Assembly (NCBI GenBank): GCA_011051475.1
Contig: DRLE01000072.1
Location: forward strand, 1 to 6,841
DNA: 6,841 nucleotides
Reading direction: 5' to 3'
Origin: Gammaproteobacteria bacterium
GTDB taxonomy: Bacteria; Pseudomonadota; Gammaproteobacteria; SZUA-229
Below are positions 1-6,841 of the stretch, in pieces. Position 1 is the first letter of the stretch; every line of letters starts with the position of its first letter. The notes under the pieces are model-generated. The model saw only the letters and a list, made by a program, of their open reading frames with translations. It ran no database searches and had not been told where the DNA came from. The translations under genes and the position numbers were made by a program.

Positions 1-1
1 C

Positions 2-988
2 TCACCGCTGTTTCTGGATACCAACGACAAGGTTTCTCACAACCAGTACCGCGCTTTTGCCACGGCAGAATGGGATATCACCGACAGCAATATGCTCAAT
101 TTCGGTGCGCTGCTGGAAAAACATGACTTCGGTGAGACAGCACTGTCACCGCGCATTTCCTTTAGCCATGCCTTTACTCCACAACAAAAACTACGCATCG
201 GCGTCAGCCAGGCATTACGTGGCCCCTTTATTTTTGAAGCCTATGGCAAGAAAGTTTACCGGCAGGACCTGACAACCGGCGGCCTTCCGCTGCCCGTTCC
301 ACCTTATCCGTATAACTCCCTGTACGAGCAGGTATTACAGGGAAACAGGGATCTGAAAAATGAAAAGATCATCAGCAGGGAAATTGCCTATTTCGGCGAA
401 TTTCTGAACTCTGCCCTGCTATTCAACGGCCGGATTTTTTACGACACGATAAGCAATTATATCGACACCCTGAGAGAACCAGCCCCACCAGAAGATAATG
501 TCAATGATGTCCTAGGTGATCCCAGCAGTCCAAACACTATGCTGGTATTCAGAAACCCTATCAACAGTACAACCAAAGGTATTGAAGCAGAGCTGGACTA
601 TCATATCGACCCCAGCCTCAGGCTGATTGCCAGCGGTGCCGTTATTTCCATCGACAGCAATTCCGATGCCACAAGCCGTTCGGCTCCGCACCACAGTTAT
701 TCATTCCTGCTCAATAAACAGTTCCGGGGGACATACAGCACCAGCCTGGGCTACTACTTTGTCGAAAATTTCAAATGGATGGACGCACGCGGCACCAAAG
801 ACTACAAGATCCTCGATTTTCGTATTTCAAGAAGTTTCAGATCAAGCTGGAGCAATGGCAGTATCTCCCTGGTATTGAAAAACCTGCTTGATGACTACAG
901 TGACTACAACGCTCAACCACGCAACAGTACCGCGCCTCAGGTAATTCAGAGCACGCTGGGCTATATCGATTTCAGAATGAACTTTTAA
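2..988 (+). CDS. TonB-dependent outer-membrane receptor, C-terminal part (5' truncated)
   Basis: The reading frame is open from the window edge, and 328 residues precede the TAA at 986-988. The N-terminal signal, TonB box and plug lie outside the window, so this is about the last half of the beta-barrel. The segment SPRISFSHAF followed by LRIGVSQALRGPFIFEAY matches the barrel region where these receptors usually read 'R..yS.a.RaP...E'. GNRDLKNEK (341-367) corresponds to the common GNPDLKPE motif. Further amphipathic strands follow (TTKGIEAELDYHI, then LRLIASGAVISID). Near the end, LKNLLDDYSDYN is the usual 'NLfD..Y' motif, and the protein ends in YIDFRMNF with a terminal Phe, the C-terminal signature recognised for barrel assembly. 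The role is TonB/ExbBD-energised uptake of a scarce ligand. The ligand cannot be told from this part, and siderophore, cobalamin, sugar or other substrates all remain possible. The next gene starts 16 bases downstream, which suggests one transcript. Confidence 0.9.
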   Translation, partial: SPLFLDTNDKVSHNQYRAFATAEWDITDSNMLNFGALLEKHDFGETALSPRISFSHAFTPQQKLRIGVSQALRGPFIFEAYGKKVYRQDLTTGGLPLPVPPYPYNSLYEQVLQGNRDLKNEKIISREIAYFGEFLNSALLFNGRIFYDTISNYIDTLREPAPPEDNVNDVLGDPSSPNTMLVFRNPINSTTKGIEAELDYHIDPSLRLIASGAVISIDSNSDATSRSAPHHSYSFLLNKQFRGTYSTSLGYYFVENFKWMDARGTKDYKILDFRISRSFRSSWSNGSISLVLKNLLDDYSDYNAQPRNSTAPQVIQSTLGYIDFRMNF

Positions 989-1004
989 CAGCAAGCCCTA
1001 GAAT

Positions 1005-2039
1005 ATGAAAGGAACCGAACAAGGAGTTCGCAAAAACAGCAGGAGATGCCTTCTCTACCCTGTCCTTTTGCTTGCTCTCCTTATTCTGGCCATACCCCTG
1101 CAGGTCGGCGCATCCCGCGCTGAAACAGACAGCGACGCGGACACCGCGGTACCGGTCGTTTCCATTGTGTTTTCCGATCGCAGCAAGCTGCAGACAGATA
1201 TCAGCCTTGCCCTACTGCAGCAACTGACCGATGCACGCTCGCCGGCCCAACCCCTGCAGATTCGCCTGATACACGCAGACAGCGCCGATGCAAAAGAGCC
1301 TGGTGAAACCCGGAACAGCGACCTCGTGATCAGCATTGGCTCGGAAAACGTAAACTATGCAAAATCACTGTTCCCGCCTACCCCGGTTATAGCCATTGTC
1401 AGCAATCCCGGCAAGCAGGTGCCGGGCAACACCAGGGATAAACCAGCCATCCTTTACATGACCCAGCCATTCTGCCGTCAGCTCAGCCTCATTCACCTGT
1501 TGAACCCGAACTGGAGGCGCGTCAGTTATCTTACCAGCAGGGCCGACTATCCCGATGAAAAAAGCTTCCGCCGCTGTGCCAGCATGTTTCAGCTTGAGGC
1601 TTACCGCCAGTACAACGATGACCCCGAATTTTTGTCCGCCGATCTCAGGACCGCACTTCACAACAGCGATCTTCTGCTTGCCCTTCCTGACGGTAATATC
1701 TACAACCGCAAAACCGTCAAGAATATTCTTCTTACCAGCTACCGCATGAGAAAACCGGTGATTGCTTTTTCGGAAAACTTCGTCAATGCCGGTGCGATTG
1801 CTGCCATACACAGTAGCAGCCAGCAAATTGCTCAAACGGCTTCGCGGCTTGTCTATGATTATTTTTCTTCCGGCAGGAAGCTGAACTGGCACAAAGCCTG
1901 GCCGGACGACTTCGACATCAGCATAAACCGTCAGGTATTCAGGGCATTGAACCTGCCCCTGCCGGACACCGGAAAAATTAAAAAACAGATCATGCAGTCC
2001 GGCAAGGCCAACGCCGACGCAGCAGGTGATGCACAATGA
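1005..2039 (+). CDS. Periplasmic substrate-binding protein, ABC_sub_bind family, probably sensory
   Basis: 344 residues. The N-terminus has a basic region (R9, K10, R13, R14), then a hydrophobic core at about 16-33, and a likely signal peptidase I site after A36 (V-G-A). The mature protein opens with VVSIVFSD, the first strand of a type-1 periplasmic binding fold, and SDLVISIGSENVNYAK and TPVIAIVSNP form the rest of lobe 1. The stretch at about 228-285 (PDGNIYNRKTV, LLTSYRMRKPVIAF, NAGAIAAIHSSSQQI) closely follows the ABC_sub_bind/TrpX-type pattern 'PD..i.nr.ti..ll..s...r.Pvi....v..Gala....'. DFDISINRQVFRALNLPLP is the usual family ending. The only mature cysteines are C157 and C191, a possible disulfide. 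No permease or ATPase gene adjoins it, and it is translationally linked to a sensor kinase, so a sensing role is inferred rather than transport. No clear Shine-Dalgarno precedes ATG 1005, but no later start would keep the signal peptide intact. The ligand is unknown. Confidence 0.85.
   Translation: MKGTEQGVRKNSRRCLLYPVLLLALLILAIPLQVGASRAETDSDADTAVPVVSIVFSDRSKLQTDISLALLQQLTDARSPAQPLQIRLIHADSADAKEPGETRNSDLVISIGSENVNYAKSLFPPTPVIAIVSNPGKQVPGNTRDKPAILYMTQPFCRQLSLIHLLNPNWRRVSYLTSRADYPDEKSFRRCASMFQLEAYRQYNDDPEFLSADLRTALHNSDLLLALPDGNIYNRKTVKNILLTSYRMRKPVIAFSENFVNAGAIAAIHSSSQQIAQTASRLVYDYFSSGRKLNWHKAWPDDFDISINRQVFRALNLPLPDTGKIKKQIMQSGKANADAAGDAQ
2024..2039 (+). promoter_or_regulatory. Ribosome binding site and ATGA stop-start overlap of the kinase gene
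   Basis: AGGTGA at 2024-2029 lies 6 bases before ATG 2036. This start codon overlaps the TGA stop (2037-2039) of the binding-protein gene as ATGA. The overlap fixes the kinase start and indicates translational coupling, which would keep binding protein and kinase made together. A GTG at 2026 opens only a short frame without family features and is not a competing start. Confidence 0.75.
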
Positions 2040-4804
2040 AAGACCTGAGCATCATAAAAAAAATCATCCTGATCGCCAGCGCCCCGGCTCTGCTGCTGTC
2101 GATAATCCTGACGACCTATTACACAAGTACGCAAATCAGCTACATTACCGATTCGCTGAACCGCCATGGCCAGTTTATTGCCCGACAACTGGCGCCCGGC
2201 GCCGAATATGTTGTATTTTCAGGCAATACCGAATTCATCGAGCCGCTGATCAACTCGGCACTGCAGAACAACGCTGTCGTACGCATACAGATTACGGACA
2301 ATAGCGGCAAGACCGTCTACGACAGCGGCATCAGGGAAAAGTCCTCGTCCTCCAACAGCAGTTTTATGGAAAAGCTGTTTGGCGGTGAAGAATATCTTGT
2401 CTTTAGCGAAAGCATCAGACCATCACCGCTCATTGTCGGTGATTATGAAAATGCGTTTGATCCTGCACCCGCAGCGAACAACTCCGACTCACTGGGCAGG
2501 GTTATCGTTACCCTTACCACGCGTTACGCCACCCATGAAAAAATCCAGAACCTGAAGAACAGCATCAGCATTACCCTAGCCATACTGTTTGTGGCCTCCC
2601 TGCTTATTATCTGGTTCAGTCAGGCCATTACCCGGCCAATCCAGTCGCTGACCGATGCCGTACGCAGAATCACCAGTGGCAAGCTGGACACCAGGATCGA
2701 GGTTAACGCCACGGACGAGATCGGTATTCTGCAGTCCTGTATCAACAATATGACGGAAGAAATCAGGCATTACCAGTCAGACATGCAACAGCAGCTTGAT
2801 GAATACACCCGTGAACTGCAGGAAACCATGGAGGAACTCGAGATCCGTAATGCCGAGCTGGATATCACCCGCTCAAAAGCCATTCATGCCAACAAGGCAA
2901 AATCAGAATTCCTGGCCAATATGAGCCATGAAATCCGAACACCTCTGAGTGGCATTATCGGCTTTGCCGAACTGCTGCAGTCCACCGAACTGAATTCACA
3001 ACAGAAGGACTATTCCGCAACCATCCACAAATCGGCCAGGCACCTGCTGGAAATCATTAACGACATCCTCGACCTGTCAAAAATCGAATCCGGAAAAACC
3101 GAGATCACCAAGAGCGAGTTCCGTCTGGTTGACATTATCGAGGATATTATCATCCTGCTCAGCCAGAACGCCCTGGAAAAGAATATCGAACTGTTTTACC
3201 GCATCGAGCAGGATGTACCCGAGATCATACAGGCCGATCCGTTCCGCATGCACCAGATCCTGATGAATCTGATCGGCAATGCCATCAAGTTTACCAGCGA
3301 CGGTTATGTCTATCTGCAGGTATCCATGGGCGATCTTGAAAATGCCGAAACCAGTATCAAGTTTACGGTTTCTGATACCGGCATCGGTATGAGCAGTGAA
3401 GACAAAAAGAAACTGTTTCAGGCATTTACCCAGGCTGACACCACCATTACACGGCGTTTCGGCGGGACCGGCCTGGGCCTGGTTATCTCACGCAAGCTGA
3501 CCCTGCTGATGAACGGCGAGATCGGCTTTGACAGCACCAAGGGCGAAGGCTCGACATTCTGGTTTACCATACCGGTTACCCCTGTTGCCTCGAAACAGGA
3601 AGAAGCGCCCGCCACGAAGAAGAAAATCGCCTTTTTCTGCGATCATTTCATCGCGCGCCAGACCTATAGCAACCTGCTGGACAGCTGGCACTATGTGGTT
3701 TCGCTCTACAATCTCAAGGACATGGACAGTCTTGCAGACATCGAAAAAGAACATGATGCTGCCGTCGTTTTTCTTGGCATCAAAAACATCCAGGACAGTG
3801 ACACGATTCACTTTATCCAGCAACAGGATTTCAGCATCCCCTCCTTTCTTATCGCCAGTACACGCAACCTGAGCACGCTGAAGGATCTGCAACAGCACGC
3901 CTTCTACAACGCCGTCTTCTCGTCAGAAAAGATCGATATTATCCGCCAGAAGCTGACCAATACCATTAACCGCAGTCTTGGCGACAGCGAGCCAGCTGAC
4001 AACCTGCCACTGTTGCCTGAGCAACAGGACTGGTCCGATATCAATATCATGATCGTCGATGACAATGAGGTAAACCTGCGTCTGGTGGAAATTTTCCTGC
4101 AGAACCACCGTGCCGGTGTGACTACCGCGCACTCCGGCACCCAGGCCATCGACTACGCACGTACCGGCGTCTACGATATTATTTTCATGGACCTGCATAT
4201 GCCTGGCCTGGACGGCTATGAAACAACCCGAAAGATACGGGAAATCACACCGGGCAAACAACCGGTCATTATCGCGCTGACAGCCAATGTCATGCCACAG
4301 GAAAAAGAAAGGGTCATACAGGCCGGCATGAACGGCATCCTGTTGAAACCCGTCAGTGACGCCATTCTGCAGAAAGTCATCAGTCAATGGGTCTATAAAC
4401 AGCCGACCGACTCCCCCGACTTTATCGATAACGGTTATACCGAGATTGTTGCCGATGCAAGCTCCCGGGTCTTTTCACTGGCCAGCGCCAGGGAGTTTAC
4501 CGGCAATAACGAGACGCTTGCCTACGAACTTTTCGAGCTGTTGCGCGGGGAGCTGAACGAGCATCGCAAGGCCATCCTCAGGGCTGTCAAACAGAATGAC
4601 ATGGTCGCCCTGCACGAACAGGTGCACAAGCTGCACGGTGCCAGCCGCTGCTGTGGCACACTTGAGCTGAAGGAAATCAGCAGCCATATCGAGAATCTGA
4701 TAAACAAAAACATCAGTTTTGACCTGCACCAGGAAATAGACAGACTGCTGGCGGCCATACAACGAGTCCGGGACTTCGAAACAGCCTCTGAGCATCCCGA
4801 ATAA
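2036..4804 (+). CDS. BarA/GacS-type tripartite hybrid sensor histidine kinase
   Basis: 922 residues, nearly the length of E. coli BarA (918) with the same domain order. TM1 is at about 9-29 and a periplasmic sensor at about 31-175 resembles the BarA sensor (sCache_4/DUF2222 type). TM2 is at 176-196, HAMP at about 197-250 (P201, D227-E228), and a coiled coil at about 245-290. HisKA carries SHEIRTPLSG with phospho-acceptor H298. The ATPase has its N box at 409-420 (N411, N415), G1 DTGIGM at 447-452, F box F461-F464, and G2 GGTGLGL at 476-482. Residues about 529-645 form a receiver-like domain lacking the acceptor Asp. The true receiver, about 670-785, has D675, D676, phospho-acceptor D719, T749 and K771. 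The HPt domain, about 815-915, has VHKLHG with likely acceptor H864. All relay residues are present, so it should run His-Asp-His and pass phosphate to a separate response regulator (UvrY/GacA type in known BarA systems), not encoded here. No symbol is given because the TonB/binding-protein context suggests a dedicated paralogue with its own ligand. Confidence 0.93.
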   Translation: MKDLSIIKKIILIASAPALLLSIILTTYYTSTQISYITDSLNRHGQFIARQLAPGAEYVVFSGNTEFIEPLINSALQNNAVVRIQITDNSGKTVYDSGIREKSSSSNSSFMEKLFGGEEYLVFSESIRPSPLIVGDYENAFDPAPAANNSDSLGRVIVTLTTRYATHEKIQNLKNSISITLAILFVASLLIIWFSQAITRPIQSLTDAVRRITSGKLDTRIEVNATDEIGILQSCINNMTEEIRHYQSDMQQQLDEYTRELQETMEELEIRNAELDITRSKAIHANKAKSEFLANMSHEIRTPLSGIIGFAELLQSTELNSQQKDYSATIHKSARHLLEIINDILDLSKIESGKTEITKSEFRLVDIIEDIIILLSQNALEKNIELFYRIEQDVPEIIQADPFRMHQILMNLIGNAIKFTSDGYVYLQVSMGDLENAETSIKFTVSDTGIGMSSEDKKKLFQAFTQADTTITRRFGGTGLGLVISRKLTLLMNGEIGFDSTKGEGSTFWFTIPVTPVASKQEEAPATKKKIAFFCDHFIARQTYSNLLDSWHYVVSLYNLKDMDSLADIEKEHDAAVVFLGIKNIQDSDTIHFIQQQDFSIPSFLIASTRNLSTLKDLQQHAFYNAVFSSEKIDIIRQKLTNTINRSLGDSEPADNLPLLPEQQDWSDINIMIVDDNEVNLRLVEIFLQNHRAGVTTAHSGTQAIDYARTGVYDIIFMDLHMPGLDGYETTRKIREITPGKQPVIIALTANVMPQEKERVIQAGMNGILLKPVSDAILQKVISQWVYKQPTDSPDFIDNGYTEIVADASSRVFSLASAREFTGNNETLAYELFELLRGELNEHRKAILRAVKQNDMVALHEQVHKLHGASRCCGTLELKEISSHIENLINKNISFDLHQEIDRLLAAIQRVRDFETASEHPE

Positions 4805-4978
4805 GCATCCCGCAGACCTGCCGGCAACCGTCCCCGCCCGACACCGGGTCAATCCGCTTTACCGCGCGAAACGCCATTGTTCACAGTATTGCCGGATTCA
4901 TGGCACAAGTGCCTGTTCTTTGCTATTTTCAGAAGTAAGAAGAAAAACCATAAAGCCGCCAACCAGCAGGAAACCACC
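4805..4978. other. Intergenic gap between kinase and cyclase genes, with small inverted repeats
   Basis: No convincing gene lies in these 174 bases. Three small symmetries are visible. TGCCGGCA (4819-4826) is a perfect 8-bp palindrome whose CCGGCAA can also pair with TTGCCGG at 4889-4895. CCCG-ACAC-CGGG (4837-4848) could fold into a 4-bp hairpin. GGCAC-AA-GTGCC (4902-4913) has 5-bp arms and is followed by a T-rich stretch (TGTTCTTTGCTATTTTC). None forms a strong stem directly followed by a T run, so no intrinsic terminator is called. No good -35/-10 pair stands out. The cyclase may be read through from the kinase gene or have its own unrecognised promoter. The cyclase frame itself has no stop anywhere in this gap. 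Confidence 0.5.
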
Positions 4979-4981
4979 TTG
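4968..4981 (+). promoter_or_regulatory. Ribosome binding site deciding a TTG start for the cyclase
   Basis: AGGAAA (4968-4973) lies 5 bases before TTG 4979-4981. This TTG opens the cyclase frame directly before its first membrane helix. The first in-frame ATG, at 5324, falls inside the CHASE2 domain and cannot be the real start. The upstream in-frame TTG codons at 4877 and 4889 have no purine-rich site before them. Confidence 0.6.
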
Positions 4982-6841
4982 GATATTCAACGTATTGTTC
5001 GCTACGCCATCAGCCTGGCTGTTACCCTGGTTTTTCTGCTGCATGTTGGCGAGGTAATCAGGCTGCCCCTGCTGAGCACGCTCGAAAACCTGTCCTATGA
5101 TGCCCGCCTGAAGCTTACCCTGCCCGAGCACGTCGACAGAAAGGTGGTCATTGTCGATATTGACGAGAAAAGCCTGGAGGAAATCGGACAATGGCCCTGG
5201 AACCGCAGCGTGCTGGCAGCAATCAACGATACGCTTTTTGATGACTACGGCATACGGGCTATCGGTTACGATATCGTTTTTGCCGAAGCCGATATCGATG
5301 AAGGCGCCCGCCTGCTGGAAAACATGGCCGCCGGTCCGCTCAGCGAGGATGCGCATTTTATCGCCGAGTACCGGCGCGTACTGCCACAGCTGCAGCATGA
5401 CCAGCGGTTTGCCGACTCGCTGAAAAACCGCAGGACGGTACTGGGTTTCGTACTCGACAGTGACACCCGAAAAGGCAGCCTGCCACCACCGATCACACAA
5501 CTTGACGACAAAACCCTGAACCGTCTGGCCCTGTACCGCCCCCGGGGCTATACCGCCAATCTCGAACTGCTGCAGAAAAGCGCCTACAGCGGCGGCTTTT
5601 TCGATAACCCGCTACTTGATGATGACGGTGTCTTCCGGCGCGTCCCCCTGCTGCAGGCCTTTGAAAACAACCTGTATGAATCACTTGCCCTGGCGCTGAC
5701 CCGGGCCGCCACCGGATCGCCCGATATCGAGCTGGTCGTCGGCGCCAATGAAAGAGGCAATGAAATTTTCCTGGAATGGGTAACCATCGGTGAGCGCGCC
5801 ATCCCCGTCGACCATGAATCCGGCCTGCTGGTCCCCTATATCGGCAAACAGAAAAGTTTTGATTACATTCCGGCCGCGGATGTACTGCACAAACGTGTAA
5901 CGCCGGAACGACTGCAGGATAAAATCGTCCTCTTCGGCGCCTCCGCCCCCGGCCTGCTCGACCTGCGCACCACGCCGCTGGAAGCGGCCTATCCCGGCGT
6001 CGAGGTGCATGCCAATATTATCCAGGGCATTCTTGACGGCCGCATGATGCACCGTCCGGGCTATACCCGGGGGTTTGAATTTATTCTTATCCTGCTCATC
6101 GGTCTGCTTCTCACCTTTCTCCTGCCCGCCCTGTCCGCACTGTATGCAACCCTGGTCAGCGCCGGCCTGGTTCTGCTGCTGCTTGCCAGTAATTTCTATA
6201 TCTGGACATCCGCACAGATGGTGCTGCCGGTCGCCTCGCCGGTGCTGCTGGTCGTGCTGCTGTTCGTCATCCAGATGATCTACGGTTTCTTCGTCGAGTC
6301 ACGCGGCAAGCGCAAGCTCGCGCACCTGTTCGGCCAGTATGTGCCGCCCGAGCTGGTCGAGGAAATGAGCGAGAAAATGGATGATATCAACCTTGACGGT
6401 GAAATGCGTGAAATGACCGTGCTGTTCTCGGACGTGCGCGGCTTTACCACCATATCCGAAAGCCTGGAACCGAAAGAGCTGACCGCCTACATCAATGCCT
6501 TTCTGACCCCGATTACCCGGGTCATCCACGAAAACCGCGGCACCATCGACAAGTATATGGGCGACGCGGTCATGGCTTTCTGGGGTGCGCCGCTCGAAGA
6601 CAAACAGCACGCACTGCACGCACTGACCGCCGCCATGGGTATCGTCGAGCGTATGAAGGAACTGCGCCGGGAATTCTCCGAAAAACAGTGGCCACAGATC
6701 CATGTCGGCATCGGCGTCAATACCGGCATGATGAATGTCGGTAACAAGGGCTCGGAATTTCGCGTCGACTACACCGTGCTCGGTGATGCGGTCAATTTAG
6801 GTTCGCGTCTGGAAGGCCTGACCAAGGTGTACGGCGTTGAC
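4979..6841 (+). CDS. CHASE2-domain class III adenylate cyclase (3' truncated by window end)
   Basis: From TTG 4979 the frame stays open to the window edge, giving 621 residues without the C-terminal end. A membrane helix at about 8-27 is followed by an extracytoplasmic CHASE2 domain (about 30-360). It is marked by VVIVDIDEKS (56-65), the GQWPWNR motif (70-76), KIVLFGASAPGLLDLRTTP (315-333) and PGVEVHANII (339-348). Three closely packed helices follow (about 366-383, 387-409 and 415-438). A linker with FGQYVPPELVEEM (451-463) leads into the cytoplasmic catalytic domain. The six catalytic positions are present: metal-binding D485 (FSDVRGFT) and D529 (DKYMGDAVMAFWG), base-selecting K525 and T599, and transition-state N606 and R610 (NLGSRLE). 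The Lys/Thr pair predicts ATP rather than GTP, hence cAMP formation. The protein should sense an unknown periplasmic cue. It lies 174 bases after the kinase on the same strand, so co-transcription is possible but unproven. Missing residues are at most the end of the catalytic domain and a short tail, judging from family length. Confidence 0.92.
   Translation, partial: MDIQRIVRYAISLAVTLVFLLHVGEVIRLPLLSTLENLSYDARLKLTLPEHVDRKVVIVDIDEKSLEEIGQWPWNRSVLAAINDTLFDDYGIRAIGYDIVFAEADIDEGARLLENMAAGPLSEDAHFIAEYRRVLPQLQHDQRFADSLKNRRTVLGFVLDSDTRKGSLPPPITQLDDKTLNRLALYRPRGYTANLELLQKSAYSGGFFDNPLLDDDGVFRRVPLLQAFENNLYESLALALTRAATGSPDIELVVGANERGNEIFLEWVTIGERAIPVDHESGLLVPYIGKQKSFDYIPAADVLHKRVTPERLQDKIVLFGASAPGLLDLRTTPLEAAYPGVEVHANIIQGILDGRMMHRPGYTRGFEFILILLIGLLLTFLLPALSALYATLVSAGLVLLLLASNFYIWTSAQMVLPVASPVLLVVLLFVIQMIYGFFVESRGKRKLAHLFGQYVPPELVEEMSEKMDDINLDGEMREMTVLFSDVRGFTTISESLEPKELTAYINAFLTPITRVIHENRGTIDKYMGDAVMAFWGAPLEDKQHALHALTAAMGIVERMKELRREFSEKQWPQIHVGIGVNTGMMNVGNKGSEFRVDYTVLGDAVNLGSRLEGLTKVYGVD

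Noticed and set aside
1365..2036. Minus-strand open frame of 223 codons opposite the binding-protein gene
   Set aside because: It lies wholly antisense to a gene with a signal peptide and clear family motifs, and its translation shows no recognisable domain. It is a coding shadow.
4837..4930. Possible intrinsic terminator after the kinase gene
   Set aside because: The stems are only 4-5 bp. The stronger one (4837-4848) lacks a following T run, and the one at 4902-4913 has almost no loop.
4877..4930. Possible sigma-70 promoter for the cyclase (TTG-rich element plus TGCTAT at 4921-4926)
   Set aside because: No -35-like hexamer lies 16-18 bases before TGCTAT; the bases there (around 4898-4903) read TCATGG.
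4900..4938. Twelve-codon ATG frame (MAQVPVLCYFQK) in the gap before the cyclase, a possible leader peptide
   Set aside because: No ribosome binding site precedes it, and it has no run of one amino acid or paired terminator/antiterminator structure, so a regulatory leader cannot be supported.
4898..5500. Minus-strand open frame of 200 codons opposite the cyclase start
   Set aside because: The + strand here encodes the CHASE2 motifs (VDIDEKS, GQWPWNR). The antisense translation has no domain-like pattern.

Overview
The window carries four protein-coding genes, all on the + strand. They encode proteins of the cell envelope and of signal transduction. Outer-membrane, periplasmic and inner-membrane proteins together show a Gram-negative bacterium. 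The full BarA/GacS-type domain order of the hybrid kinase, including a BarA-like periplasmic sensor and a degenerate receiver before the true receiver, points to a gammaproteobacterium. The species cannot be named from this stretch, and base composition looks even throughout.

Layout: (1) positions 2-988 hold the C-terminal 328 residues of a TonB-dependent outer-membrane receptor cut by the left edge. (2) Sixteen bases later, 1005-2039 encodes a secreted periplasmic substrate-binding protein of the ABC_sub_bind family, with no ABC permease or ATPase gene in view. (3) It overlaps by 4 bp (ATGA) with 2036-4804, a 922-residue hybrid histidine kinase carrying periplasmic sensor, HAMP, HisKA, HATPase, pseudo-receiver, receiver and HPt domains. 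(4) After a 174-bp gap comes a CHASE2 adenylate cyclase that runs off the right edge. It has no usable ATG and most likely starts at TTG 4979, behind an AGGAAA ribosome binding site.

How they may work together: the first three genes look like one operon. A plausible reading is a three-compartment sensor. The TonB receptor brings a ligand across the outer membrane, the orphan binding protein captures it in the periplasm, and the liganded protein is read by the kinase's periplasmic domain. The signal would then pass along an internal His-Asp-His relay (H298, D719, H864) to a response regulator encoded elsewhere. The cyclase has a second extracytoplasmic sensor (CHASE2) and would make cAMP, so two second-layer signalling outputs sit side by side. 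The gene order and the domains are seen in the sequence; the functional coupling and the ligand are inference.

No RNA gene, mobile element, CRISPR array or convincing terminator was found. The minus-strand open frames all lie opposite the well-supported genes and look like shadows.
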